Shown here: piece by piece, positions 1 to 12,476 of the stretch | Position numbering within the stretch: the first letter of the stretch is position 1 | How the letters are laid out: each line of letters opens with the position of its first letter | Assembly (NCBI GenBank): GCA_024734555.1 | Contig: JANPWX010000201.1 | Span: forward strand, 1,091,129-1,155,128 | Origin: Trochalopteron elliotii | Lineage: Eukaryota; Chordata; Aves; Passeriformes; Leiothrichidae | Direction of reading: 5' to 3' | DNA: 64,000 nucleotides | The notes under the pieces: model-generated | What the model was told of the DNA's origin: nothing | Database searches by the model: none | The model's input: only the letters and a program-made list of their open reading frames with translations | Position numbers and translations under genes: made by a program

Positions 1-241
1 GCTATTTGCATTGCCAGGTTAACTGTTCTTCCTTTTGAGCTGTAGTAGACACTAAATTTATTGGGCACACCGGATTTTTAATTGCAGTGGAAATTGCACT
101 GAGCTTGGACAAGGGAGCTTATCTTTTTTGTAGGAATTGCTTATGGAAATACAGTGAATCTGAATACCAGTGAAATATTTGAAGAAGGACTTGTAGAACA
201 GCATATGAAAAATATAGAACATAATACAAAAAAATGTACAT

Positions 242-281
242 ATCTGAGAAGGTGAGGAGAAGGAATCTGAGAAGGTGAGGA
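242..281. repeat. Short tandem duplication, 23-bp period
   Basis: The 17-base string atctgagaaggtgagga occurs at 242-258 and again at 265-281 with no mismatch. This gives a two-copy tandem repeat with a 23-bp period. It looks like a recent local slippage or duplication event in non-coding DNA. No coding or regulatory role is visible. Confidence 0.8.
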
Positions 282-3200
282 ACATGAAGGAACAAGTACA
301 GTAATTTTCCAGTATAATCAGAATTAAGCAAGACAAAAGAAAAGGCAGTGTGGAACATTGATTTAGGCAGAACTTTTAGGCTTAAAAGGGAGCACTGCAA
401 GAGAGCATATCAAATTTTGTAGCTTTGTTTTATCCTGAATTGTGTTTGTTCAAGAACCTTTTTCTGAGATGAGGCTGGAAGCAAAGTTGTGGGCAGATTT
501 TTCCAATGGGGGCCTGCATCTCTATCAGTAATTTTCTTAGTTAAAAGAAAAAAAATTAAAAATCAAAACCCAGAGTGTAGGCTAGGAGCTCTTCAATAAA
601 AAATTGAAAGAACAGGGGTTCAGCTGATTTCGAGGAGCACAGTGCTTCAAGAAGAGGTCTCAGCACAGTGGGAAAATAGAGCAAGGTGCTGTTTATACCC
701 AGTGAAGAAGTTGAAATGTGATTCATATATAGCATTAGGACGAGACTCTTTCTGTCTTGCTATGATGTGATGAGGAGGTCCAGTTTCTTTGGTGTGCTAA
801 TGAATATTCGTTCATTACAGCAGAGACCAAACCTGAGAGGCTGAGTGCCAGACTCATCTGGTGCTGTGTGGTTCACTGACAAGAAGAATATGTCAGTGCA
901 CTCTTAATGTTTGCCTTGCTTTCCCATGGCACTGGGGAAGAGTTTAAAAGCAGCCATGGTGGGGAGAGTGTTGGCAGCAGTAGCCCAAAGGCCTCATTGG
1001 GAAAGGGGAGAGGGAAAGGGAGCTGTGTAGTCAAAAAGAGAAACTTCTCTTCTGCTTGCCCTTCTTGGGGAACAGGGAATCTGTCCAGAGAGGGGTCTGG
1101 GGTGATATTTGAGGCTGGAAGAAGTTGGTTCTCACATCTCCTCTTGTTGCCCCTGCAGAGTTGTTCTGGAAAAGGTGGGTGGTAAAATCCTGCTCTTCCA
1201 AGGCAGAAAGTTTCCCAAAGTGGCCCTTTGAGATGTGTTTATGACCCTGAAGTGTTTGGGAAGTGGGTAGTGGTGCTTGGCTGTGGGAGAAGGCAACTCC
1301 TCCAGTCCTTCATGTACTTTGTGCTCAGCAAGGAAAGAAACTTCAGTGAAAACTACACAGGACCAGCATTGTAAGCCAGCTGAAGGCTGAGCTACAGTTC
1401 CAACCACGGATTACTTATGGTTTTTTTCCTCACCCTTAATACTATTTTATTATCAGTACTTACATTCTTTCTCTGAGTCTTAGGGCTCACTGCAGATTTA
1501 AACATATAAAACTGGTTTTACATTTTAACTTGGGGATTGTTTTCCTATCACACAGCCTGTGTGCACACTGTTACAGCTGGGCTCTCCATCTTCCCAAAGA
1601 AGCACTTCTGGCTGCTCTGCCCAAAATCTTGTTCATGTGCAAGGAGGAATTGCCTCACGTGCAAAGAAGTTACTGTACAGCAGTGATACCTGCTCCCTTC
1701 TGATCATGACACTAATTAAGCATTTGGGACTATGGCATCATCAGCTGGGTACAACCAGAGCTAGAGCAAATCTTGTATGCAGGGACAATGTCCAGAGGGA
1801 AGAGGGGAGAACTCCAGTATTCAAAATTCCCCATGAGCTGGGCTGTTTACCTGCAGGCAGAGTTGTTGTCTATGCCCTGCATGAGGTCTTTCCAGCTGAA
1901 GAGGACAGAGTCCTCAGGTCCTGCAGGGAAGGACCTATCTGTACCAGCTGCTTGGTCCTGGAGAAGATGAACCACTCCTCACCTCTGCTGAGGTGTTGAA
2001 TGAAGGGTATCTGCCATGTCTTGCCCCTTATTTTTCCTCTTCCTTCAAGAGAGAAAATAAAAAGCAAACCTAACCTCTTCTGGTAGTTCAATATAGGATT
2101 ATGGTTTTGATGAAAAAAAAAATAATGCAGTTAACCTGAGCATGTTAAAAATTGATTCAGTGATAAGCACCCACTTTTTTTTCAAACCAATCTCTTACAG
2201 TTTAATCCATCTACAGAGCAAACTTTGACTGTCAATTACTGTTTCTCAGCATATCAGCCTTGGTTCCTCTGTCACTGTCCTGGTGTGGCACCCTGGGAAG
2301 GGAAGAGAGCACATCTCAGAAATACTGATACACAAATTGCAGTATAAAATATGGCTGTTGATCAATCTGAAAGATTTAAGAGCCCTCTTCTAACATCCTA
2401 GCTGAAGCTTCTAATTTGTACAGATAAATATTGATGTTGTTGCCATAGAAGCCTTCAGTTCTTCATCAAATCCTGATTTGGGTTTTGCTCAGTGACACGT
2501 TTGGGGTGAGGGGAAGTATGTGAGGATGTGTAAACAGGAATCCAAGAAACGCAGTGTAACACACACTTTGTTAGTTTTGTCCCTCCAATACTCATTCTGG
2601 TTTCCATCAGTTTCTGGAAGCAAATACTGAATACAACAAAGCCATATCTGCACTTGATCCAGCAACAGCAATGGGATTCTGGAGCTACAAACATTTTTGT
2701 TCTGTAGATGAAGAAAAACATCTTGGTGCCTGCAGAAATCATTGTGTGTTTTCTGACAAATGTATAAAAACATACTGCTGCTAATTCAAGATACCTGTGC
2801 ATTCTGAATATTACCTTGAGAGGGTGTGTCTGGAAGGAGTGGAAGCACTTTTCTTGTTCTTTTTCCCTTTTTATATCACTGGCACTGGCTGCTTATTATG
2901 GATGCTGTACTGCATTTGTGTTCTGTCCCAATTAACCTGCCACCTTCTCTAAATGAAACTTGTACAAACGTTGCCGTGCATGACCACCAAATGTCACTGC
3001 ACCTCAGCACACTCAACAGAGAGCTGGCTGCTTTGTGTGTCCTTTATTACAGCATTAAATTGATTATTTATACATTGATTATTAGAGCAAGTTCATCAGT
3101 TTAATGCTGTAATAAACCTGGCATTGAGCAAAGTTTAAAACGTGTCAAAGTATAAAAATATGCGTATGGCTGGACCTTTCTAAATTGCAGGATTGTGAAC

Positions 3201-6200
3201 CAGACAGAGAGAAAAAACTGAAAGCTATGTGTGACATTTAATGGCCATATTAAAATGCCTAATAATAAATGACAAGGTAATTAAGGTTGGAAAAAATAGC
3301 CCAACAGAAGTGGTTGAAGCAATTACAGTAATGTCATGGAAGTAAGAGAACACCTCCAGCTTGCGGAGGGGGGATATGAGATTGTCCAAGTAAATTGATT
3401 ATTCAGATTGTCAATGTCTCATTTAAGTGTCTCCAGCTGTATAGTGTAATGTATGAACTGGCACGTCTGACCATTTTAAGAGCTGCAGAGAATTGTAAAC
3501 TCCATTGGGTGATGCAGAAATGTCTCTACAGGTGATGCAGGGACCACAGATACAGAATAGATTAACAGAGATGAGGAAAAAAGGGAAGGACATTTTATAC
3601 AGTTGCTGCTTTGTGGAAAATCAGTGCCAGACCCAGATTAGTGGAGAATCTAAACCCAGACCTAAGGGTTTATGTAGAGATAGGAAGGTTATGTTAGATG
3701 TAATTTTGTATTATAAGATAAAACAAAATTAGTAGTTGTTTGTCCCACTCACCTCCTTTGTTTCCTTCTGTATTTTAATATTCTGTTACTTGACATTCAT
3801 GTTGTTCCTTGACATGTACCACACCTTTTCAGACACAGCAGCTGGACTGTCCCTCTTTATGAGTGAAAGCATTGGCACGAAGTTTTTCAGAAGAGCACTG
3901 CTAAACTTCTAACTCTCTCCAGGTGAATGCAGTAACACTTTATTGCACATCTCAAAATGCCTACAACGGGAAACTAAAATTCTGCTGGAGATGATAAATG
4001 TTAAAACCCCTACTTTTATGATGAACTACAGTGCCCAAAGGAAAATACCCAGAGAATTAACCTGTTCTCTTCCTCCTCCCTCCCTGTACAACCTGTTTGT
4101 CCTTCAGAAGCAGAGAGGGCTCAGCCATGAGCTCCTTAGCCTGTTAAAATGCAAGAGATACACACCACAAAGGCTTTTGATGGATAGCTCAGGAAGGAGA
4201 TAGTCTGGATGCTTAATTTGTTTCTATAGCAATTTGTTTTAAAAAATGTATAAACAATTAAGGCTAATTTTTTCTCAATATAATTGCTCTTAAAGGAAGA
4301 AAAGCATTATCCTGCCTAGTTGATTGTCTTGACATTTTTGCAGGTGAATTCCTCTGTGTTCTACATGTAGGTTTCCTCTCCAAGTCTCTCACTCAGCATT
4401 TAGGGTTCAATTTGGAGCAGCTGATGGTGAGAATGTGGGAATTGTCCTCTGACTCCCTTCCCATCCTCCCTCCTCATCCTTCCTGCCCCCACCACCAGCT
4501 CTGCAGTGGATCTCAGCAAGCATGAATCCTGCTGTGTTTGAGGTATGTGGCCTTCTAAGAACTCTTGTGATGCTCCAAGGGCTGCAGTCAAAGCCCATGA
4601 AGTCAGTAGGTACTTGCAGTTGCCTTCAGTGGGTTTGGATCAGACTTTTCCTGCTCTCTTGTCCTAACATTCCTGCCCTGGTCTGGTGCAAATTCTACAG
4701 TGACAACACAGAATGAACTGCATTGGTCTGATTACAAAGTACTGGGAAAATGCTACTAAAGGGTTCTTTTATTTCCTTTGAGAGGAGAAAATTACCTATT
4801 GCATTTGCTAATTTACTAATTCTAAAAAGGTTCTTTTCTCATCACCTGAATGTGCTCAAGAGATTTCTGGATTTGTGATCTGTGCACGAGGGAAACCGAT
4901 GCAAACTCTGACAGAGATTTTGGGCAGTGATTTGGGCAGACCCAGTATTGTCCTCTACTGCAGATGTCTTAGGTGAGGCAGTAGCTTCCAACGTGGCTTA
5001 TTCTCTCCTGTAAGAGGGAGATCTCTTGCTGTGTGCTATGTGCATGCTCCTCCTGCCAGAATAAAAGCATTAAGTGTGGGACTCCAAGTCTTGCTCACCC
5101 ATTTGTAAACACCCCCTAAGGAGGAGTGATAAGGGTTACTAATGTTTCAGCCAATTTAGTCTGACTTGTTCACAATCTCCCTAATCCATTTCTCACCATA
5201 GTGAAGCACAGCTCTTCCCACCTGAAAGAGCAAGCACTGTGTCCAGTGAAATTGCAAAGATAACTGTTCTCCCGAGCTAAGTTTGCATCATAAATTTCAA
5301 AATGTATCACACATTTACTTTTCATCTTTTACGTCATGGCATAACAAGAACACAGCCTAACTGCTGGGCCTTCTGGTTCCCCATGTGTGGAGCAGAGGAG
5401 CAGGCACATAGTGATGTGAAAATGCACAGAAGAGGAGTGATGTGTTTACCTTAAACACTTCAGTGTATTGGCATATTGCCTGTTCTTGCTGTAGCAGCAG
5501 AGTTTTGTGAGGGTAAGGGCAAAGGGAGCAAACAAAATAAACCACCCACATTATACATATGATCCAATAATTATTTGTATTGATTGTCAGAGCATTTATC
5601 TTAGCAGAAGTGGAGTATACTACCATTGTGGATTGCATTATTTTTTTAGCAGAAGATGGGAATAAAAAGCAGGAGGAACATTCCTACTCTCAGCTGAGCA
5701 TCTCCTGGGTGCCTGGTGAGACGGGAGTGCGGGAGGGAAGCTGAACACACTGACATGGGCTTCTCCTGCTCAAGGGATGATTTCATCCTCACTAAAGACA
5801 AGGTTGAGTGCTGTGTGAAACAGTAAATGTTTAACATGAAAAAAGGAGAAATAAACAATTATCAAGGCAATTAAGTGGCCCAGAAAAAAACTTACTGCAC
5901 CTTGCTCCATCTTTTTCTTTCAGTGGCTACCTTGTCTCATCCCATGTCTGTTGTGGTTGTTGCCAGTCTCATTCCTCCTAATTTTAAAACAGTTTTGAAA
6001 TTTTACAATAGACTCAGTGAAAAACAAAAGAGAACTGTGTCACTTTCCTCCCTCCTGCTGTTGCCCAGACTTCCTTCCTCCTGGTTACTATTGAGGAGTC
6101 AGGTCCTTTGTCACCCTGATGGAAAAGCTTCTGTGTGAGTGCTTTGATTTTCCATCTCCATCCTCCCCAGTAACTTTGGGTTTTTTTGAGAGACTGTATT

Positions 6201-7533
6201 TGTTACCTCCCATGAATGGGTGGTTACCAGAAAGAATAATCAGGGGTGAAAATGTCTATATTCTGGGGGAAAACCTGCTCCTGCACTCATTACCTGTGGG
6301 TAGAAATGACCTCTGTTTGGTATCTGCAGTGGTAAATCACGTGGGCTGTTTACATCAATCCATTCTTCAGGCTACATGTATGTGAGGACATTTCTTCAGA
6401 ATGAGTAAGAAAAGGTTTTCTGGAGTCATTGGGTAAATTAATCCACCAGAGTTTCACCTCCAAATGCAAGCAAACCCCTTTTCCTGGTGTTTATTGAGAC
6501 ACTTCTGCCTGTATAAGAGATTGAAACGCTTCCTCTTCAAGAGACTGAAGGTCTCTGAGAGCTGCAATCAGTGGTATGAAAAATGAAGGATGGTTTTCAA
6601 GACTCATCCATCCCTAAGCTTCTCTCAGTGACATCCCTAGGAAGCATCTCTTGATGAACACATTTTTTCTCCTGCTGTTGACAGCTCTGTTTTCTTCCAA
6701 ATCTTTACTTTCGGGGAACTTACTTGAATATTCATTTTGAGCTCTTAATCCTGATGAAAACCAGTGAGATACACTGATGCTCCCTTATTTGATGGGCATT
6801 CAAAATGTGCATCCTCCTGCTTTATTCATGTCTAGTCCTCCCAGGAGCTGATGCCATGAGCCAAGTTCCCTAGGAATTACGGCCACCTTGTCCCAAATTC
6901 TGCTCAGCTTCAGAGGATTGGCTGCACTGATTTTCTGGAGCCACAGGGACTTGGGGTAAGATCTTCTCATGACACTGGCCAGTTCAGAAAAGCGGATTCG
7001 GAGTAGCCAGATTATCAGTGGGATGACAGCGATTTTCAACCATGCTGGGAATCTCCAGAGGATTTTGTGTCCTGCTGACTATGAGAGCTGTCCTCAGAGA
7101 GGTGGGGGAGGGAGGGCAGTAACAGGAGTTGTCCTGTCTGTAACAGGAGAGTTTTGAGAGGAGACCCTTGAAGACACCCCAGTTTGAACGTCAGTCTATA
7201 TCAACCTCTAACTTTAATGGCTTAGGTTTGTACTGAGAGGTGTTTGCAGGGGAGTGAGGTCTTATGTACAACAGGGATGTGTAAATACAGGTGGTAACGT
7301 GCAGTAAAATCCAGTATTTATTTTAAAAAGAAAAATGACAGAGAAAATTGGAGCAAGTTCCCCAACTCACATTTGAATGATCTTTTTATCAGCTTTTGGC
7401 ATCCCTGAGGTTTTGCTTTGCTAACTAAGTCTTCAAGAGCACTGACACTTCAGGAAGCAATATGGATTATCAAGGTTTGAAGTAGGAGGATCCGTTATTC
7501 TGTCCTTCTCCTTGTGCCCCTTAGTTATCCTAC
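282..7533. other. Non-coding stretch, no gene recognised
   Basis: Many short open frames are present on both strands. None has recognisable domains or convincing splice borders, and most are rich in Ser, Leu, Cys and Trp in the way chance frames of vertebrate DNA are. The longest, 146 codons at 1559-1999 on the plus strand, lies in a locally GC-richer patch and has no family resemblance I can name. A string near 3283-3295 (aaggttggaaaa) recalls the CR1 tail, but the similarity stops within about 15 bases. Confidence 0.55.
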
Positions 7534-7783
7534 CCTCATTTGCCAAGTAAGCAGACTTGAATTCAAATAACTTGGGGTTATTTAAAAGAGGTGTCTGGAG
7601 AATATGCTTCTGAGGGCAGGAAATACTTTCTGTTCCTATGCCATAGAGAACTTGGTGGAGAGGCGATGTATTTAAAGATGCTAATAATTCTTTCTCAGAA
7701 GCTGGAGGAGGCAAATCAGGTGGTGGTTTAGTCGTGAGTAGTTTGTAGACCCTGGCATGTGATTTATCTGTAGAAGACCCCAT
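7534..7783 (-). other. Candidate protein-coding exon, family unknown
   Basis: A minus-strand reading frame stays open from 7837 to 7433. Within it, the part from 7783 down to 7534 (250 nt, 83 codons plus one base) has an AG just before it (ctgatacag then ATGGGG) and a GT donor just after it (GAGG then GTAGGA). The peptide begins MGSSTDKSHARVYKLL, has a proline-rich patch (PPPDLPPP) near residues 20-27 and ends near FKSAYLANEG. Charged and hydrophobic residues are balanced, with little Cys and no Trp, unlike the shadow frames around it. Against it, the acceptor polypyrimidine tract is poor, a frame of this length is expected by chance in 64 kb, and no partner exon was found. A second possible acceptor (cttctacag) lies 12 bases further in. 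I do not recognise the family. Confidence 0.28.
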
Positions 7784-7837
7784 CTGTATCAGTGAACACA
7801 CAACATTTTTATGCAACATCCTCAAGATGGAAGACAC

Positions 7838-10800
7838 ACACCAAACAATATGGCATTAAATTGAGAAAAGCAGTTCAGGCAGCAGTTTACAGGCAATAAA
7901 GATTGTTTAAAATGTTCTAATAGAGGCCTGGAATTAACACCTTGTTAACAAAAAAAGAAAAGTTTTGTTTAGAAGGAAAAAAAACCCCAGCCATCCAGGT
8001 AAAAAAAGGATTGTAAAAGATGCTATTAGGAGTAATAAAGATGTACTTTAAAATGTGAGTGAGATGTAAGAATGGGAGGAAAAAAATATGGTAGCTTAAA
8101 TGTAAAGCACAGCAGATGGATTGGAAGAAATTTCAGGACATGGGTTCCTGAAGGCCTGAGAGCTGATGATGGAAAGCTTCCCAAATCCTGGTGAGGCAGG
8201 GAGCCTGCAGGATGCCCAAGGGGCTGGGGTGGGAGTGGAGGAAGGGGTGTAAGGGAGCATCGTGGACAGGTGCAATGAATCTCTGCACAGGAGCTCAAGG
8301 CAGAGATGGGACCATGCTGAGGCCTCAGCAGAAATGTTTTTAAAGCAGATCAATAAAATTTACAGTTACAAATTGCCAGGCTCAGATGCTTGTGCCCTAA
8401 AGCTCTCAGAGGATCTGAAGTGTAAAGCTGATGAACTATTTCTGGCAGTATGGAGTGTTTAAATACATCTCAGTAGCAGAGAGGAGAGAGGCAAATGATG
8501 CCAATCTGTAAAAGCCCCTAAGGAGGGGGGTGGAAGCCTGAATTCTGCATCCAGCATGGAAACAGTAAAGAAAGGGAGGGAAAGACTCATGTTTTGGGAT
8601 GATACTGTGGGAAAGAAGTGCCAAGAATTTTGCAGAAAAGCCTCTGCCCTAAGGGCCAAGGTATGTGCACAGGACTGTTTTGCCATACATCACTTGTGGA
8701 TTTTCTAGCAACATCCTTTACCAAATCCTCTTATTGGCTTGAACTTTTACGTCACAGAAGAATTAGTAATAAAACTACATAAAATGTGGGAAGCAAAGAT
8801 GGGAGCTAATTATTTTGTTATTCCAGGAAAAACAGTGTTGGGATGTGTTTGAGATGTTCATAAAGGAAGGGAAAAGACAAGAAAATGAAGCCAATAAAAC
8901 AACTCTGCTGATGATCCAAAGTTGCTTTGTTCTGACAAGCCCAGAGCTGACTGCCAACACTTACAGAGGGATCCTGCAGTCCTGGATAGCTGGGCAATAA
9001 AACTGCAATGAAACTCAGCAGCAATAATGCAAATTGATGCATAGAGGGGAGAAATTGTTCTATTTTTGTGCATGGTAGGCTCTAACTGCACTATTACTGT
9101 GCAAGGGAGAGATCATGGAATCATTCTGAATTGTTCTCTGGGTATTGCATGAGGTTCAACAGCAAGAAGACCAAGTAAAGCATTAGGGGTTATAGAGGAC
9201 ACATAAAGAAAAAAAAAGAGAAAACAGTATTATGCAGTTGTAGAAATCAGATTTTAGAAAGCCACCCAAAAATCTTGAAGACTCTGTGCATTGCTATGCT
9301 CCCTCAAAAAAAGATGAGATAGAACTAGAAACACTGGTAGTCAGAAATGGTGAATATTTACTTTATAAATATGATGCACAAAGCAAGTAAATCTCTCTCT
9401 TCTCAACATCCAAATCTTGGAGTCGCTAAAGATTTGCTTGAAATGTTCCCAAGAGAAAATTCATCAGAATTGGCCTATACTATCAGTAAAAAAATACTCA
9501 GTTGTTTAAACTCCTATCAAATGAAGTGAAAATTCGGGAAAAGTTGGTCTAAGAGCATTGAATATTTTCCCAGAGAGAAATCATGCAATTTTAGCCAAAA
9601 CACATTTTTGGGTTCGTGCATTTTTTGCCACGGGCATGAAGGCTCTACTGTGTGAGGTGATACGTGGCAGGTAAGTGAAGAGAACTGGCACAGCTGGCAT
9701 TGCACAAAGATCTTTGTTAAAGATGAAAGAAAGGACTTGGTTTGAGAGATGCTGCAGTATACCAATTATGGCATTTTCCCCTCACCTTCTGATGGTCCAG
9801 CACCATTTTCCTTGCTGTTTTTTCCCCCAGACACTGTCTTTCAGCTCCTGCTAAGTCAGGCATGTGCCAGGTGATACAGTGGTGCTGCTCCCTGGGGTGT
9901 CACTGTTAGAGGGTCCAATCCCTTGTGTCACATCACAGTAAATGTCAAACCACTCCACAGACATCCAAGGATGCTCCCAGTGTGATTTCCACACCTTTCA
10001 ACACTCTGCTGTGCTTTCTTTCATGTCAAAATAAAACAGGAATACAAAAGCAGCAGAGCAGTCATTGCTCTGTACAATGGCAGATAAGCCAACTGAAGTT
10101 AATTAAACTTAGCTTTAATTAAAGTTTATATAAGCCAATAAAAATCTAGGTTATGAAGCATTGTTTAATTCTAGGATTTTTTTTTTTTTAATTTTATTTT
10201 GTTGATTTGTATGGTATGACTTAGAAGGAATCCTCAGCCCTGGCATGGAATTATATGATAAACTACACATAGATGAGGCAAATTAGAAATTAATACAGCA
10301 TTAAATTATTTAAAATGTTTTCCATTCCATAAAGATAGAACCAGACAATGCTAAAGCATGCTCTAAACTGCTTTCATCATGCTGTTAATATATTATACGA
10401 GTAAAGTGTTGATTTTTCAATTACCTTACTGAATAGCACCTATCATTATGGAGCAATAAATGAATTGAGGAAAACAAGATATAGGACCAAAGACTTTCCA
10501 AATGAACAATAAAAGGTCAGTTCATAATGCAAGCAAAAGGAAAATAGACGTGGTCTGTGACATTTGAACAAAATATGTACACCTAGAAATGTGAAGTGCC
10601 ATTGATTTGCCAGGACTCTGGAACTGAAGCCCTGCTGAAAGAGAAGTTAAGAAAATTGCTATTCAGCATCATCCAGGGGAGGCCAGGGTGCCTAAAACCC
10701 CAATCAGAGATGTCTCAGACCAGGTGGCCTGACAGCCTGGGAGTCACACCTCCAACCTCAGCAGCTCCTCCTCACAAAGTGGGTGTTTCTCTTCCTCACT

Positions 10801-10944
10801 TTATGATCGGGGTATTTTAAGTGTATTTAAGCAATTATTTGCCTCTCAATGTAATGCGGAACCTGAATCTGATGTTTTCTAGACAAAACAGGCATTTCCA
10901 TCATTACAGTTCATTGTTGCTTGTCCAGTGAGCAGGAATTTTTC
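7838..10944. other. Non-coding stretch, no gene recognised
   Basis: No exon, RNA gene or mobile element is recognised. The part at 8150-8330 is purine-rich on the plus strand, giving Ser/Pro/Leu-rich shadow frames on the minus strand. At 10099-10106 and 10115-10122 there are two TTAATTAA palindromes inside a small imperfect inverted repeat, which is the only ordered structure seen here. A T-run precedes an AT-rich stretch at about 10178-10200. Confidence 0.55.
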
Positions 10945-10968
10945 TGGTTTTAACAGTGGTTTTAACAG
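10945..10968. repeat. Two-copy 12-bp tandem repeat
   Basis: The unit tggttttaacag is present twice, head to tail, at 10945-10956 and 10957-10968, with no mismatch. It is a minor local duplication without any visible function. Confidence 0.75.
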
Positions 10969-11264
10969 TGAGAGTTGTAGTGAGATGGGTTTGACTTGGA
11001 AGTGCAGCATGGGTTGGAATTCAGCTTCTCGATTAAGAAAACAGTTGTGTGACTGGGCATTTCTGTCCAGCTGAAAATGTATATAATTTTAAAACACTTG
11101 AGGTAAAAATCTCTATATGACATAGTTTATTTCTTACTGTTGAGAAAATGAGGGGCAGGTGCCCAGTTCACCCTTTACATTAATCCTAAGAATGAAAATT
11201 GAAAAAATACTGAAGATAAAAGACAAAACACAAGACTGAAGAGTTTTATTTTAACATGTGCCCA

Positions 11265-11324
11265 AAAAGATATCTGTTTTTAAGAGCAAAAAAAGGGTTT
11301 TGCCCTTAAAAACAGATATCTTTT
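11265..11324. repeat. Perfect inverted repeat, 20-bp arms (hairpin)
   Basis: The left arm aaaagatatctgtttttaag (11265-11284) and the right arm at 11305-11324 are exact reverse complements. Inside the 20-base spacer, gcaaaa (11286-11291) can pair with ttttgc (11298-11303). This leaves one mismatch and a 6-base loop, so about 26 base pairs form in a 60-nt stem-loop. The sequence just outside the arms does not continue the pairing. It could be a template-switch mutation, a small inverted-repeat element or a microRNA-like precursor. Sequence alone does not decide. The near-perfect, AU-rich stem favours a replication-born palindrome over a conserved microRNA. Confidence 0.85.
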
Positions 11325-11420
11325 ATTTCGTACTGCTTTTTGCTGGGAACTCCCCCATGGTTGCTTAAAGAAAATGACAAGTGAAGCCTGGGAGGAAATG
11401 CACCTTGGGATGCACTGGAA

Positions 11421-11509
11421 AGAGCAAATCTGAAATTGCCTAACAAAACTAGAAAGTGGGAGCATGAGAGAGAATTGAACCTCAAAAAGACCAGTGGATT
11501 CAATGGATT
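11421..11509 (+). repeat. Direct duplication, copy 1 (89 bp)
   Basis: This 89-bp segment recurs in the same orientation at 12372-12460, exactly 951 bp downstream. By eye the two differ at 7 positions without gaps (about 92% identity). The core from attgcctaacaaaactagaa through ccagtggattcaatggatt is nearly unchanged. The match fades sharply on the left and decays within about 15 bases on the right. It may be a local dispersed duplication or two copies of an unlisted short interspersed repeat. No terminal motif, tail or target-site duplication is evident. Confidence 0.85.
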
Positions 11510-11524
11510 GTTCTCCTCCTGATT

Positions 11525-12371
11525 TGTACCCAAGGACAGGGACTGGGACCCACCCTGGAGCACAGCAAGAATCCTGCAGGTGAGTGGGTGACTTAAACTT
11601 TCTGCACTGAAAGGATAGGATGCTGTGGAATTGCTGCCTTTACATATATATCTATGCGTATTTATACTTGTCAAGAAAGAGATGAGTGCATTTCACAGGA
11701 GATACTTCAGGGAAAATAGAGTCTGGTATTTTGCAGCCTGTAAATAGAAGCATGTGGGTTGTGTTATTGCAACTGGATTCATCATAGCAAATCAAAGGTC
11801 TTTGAAACTGGATCAAAAGTGAAAAAAAAAATCCCAAAACACTGTAGATTAAGTTATTTTAAACTATCATTAAAAGTCTAATGTATTTCTTAACCATGGG
11901 AGAATGGTTATAATTTCTGCATGTTTGTGCCATGAGAAAATTCTACAGCTTCCTACAAAAAACTCTTGACTTTTGTCCTCTCCTCAGTTTCTCTGGGAGA
12001 TGCCTAGCTATAAAGGCAGTGAAAATTACCATATTTTATTGTTGGTTTCCAATCTAAGGACCGTTCTGAGGCTCAAATTAGGCTGTCTGAAGACACTAAC
12101 CCAGTTCAAAAGTTGTACAATCATTAAAAGATCTACCTTTTTTTAATTTTTTTCTTCCAAGAAATGGAATAGAAATCTTTGATTCTGTAAAATTTTAGGA
12201 TGATTCTTGTAGTGCAGGGTTGCAATCAGTCATAAAACAGCCTTCAAATGTGCCCTCCCTCCCTACAAGGCAGCTGGGGAGGCTGGATGAGACTGATCTC
12301 TCTCTGCACAACTGAGAAATGCCCAGCTAAATTAAACTGTCTTTTATAAATGTAACTAAGACATGCAGGCA
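11525..12371. other. Interval between the two duplicated segments
   Basis: No gene is recognised. The interval contains a short AT-rich patch (about 11640-11665) and T-rich runs around 12139-12155. Nothing in it looks like the inside of a retrotransposon, so the flanking pair is not readily explained as long terminal repeats. Confidence 0.5.
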
Positions 12372-12460
12372 AGAGTGAATCTCAAATTGCCTAACAAAAC
12401 TAGAAAGTGGGAGCGTGACAGGGAACTGAACCTCAAAAAGACCAGTGGATTCAATGGATT
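12372..12460 (+). repeat. Direct duplication, copy 2 (89 bp)
   Basis: This is the partner of 11421-11509, in the same orientation and ungapped, with 7 differences, most of them in the first half. The last 30 bases are identical between copies. Beyond position 12460 the two sequences share only a short ctgattt after a small insertion. Confidence 0.85.
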
Positions 12461-12476
12461 CTTCAAACCCCTGATT

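Noticed and set aside
1559..1999. 146-codon plus-strand open frame
   Set aside because: It is the longest frame in the window, but its composition is that of chance translation (Ser, Leu, Cys and Arg scatter, no domain). A nested frame in another register is also open, and no splice or promoter context supports it.
3275..3310. Possible CR1 tail (aaggttggaaaaaatagccc)
   Set aside because: Only about a dozen bases agree with CR1, and the following bases do not continue the family sequence.
6800..7157. Opposed frames around 6969-7039, one with a signal-peptide-like start
   Set aside because: The hydrophobic start (MKIAVIPLIIWLLRI) is suggestive, but the rest has no recognisable domain, the frame is short, and no splice signals were found.
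11421..12460. The duplicated 89-bp segments as long terminal repeats of a small retroelement
   Set aside because: No TG...CA ends, primer-binding site, polypurine tract or coding remnant lies between them.
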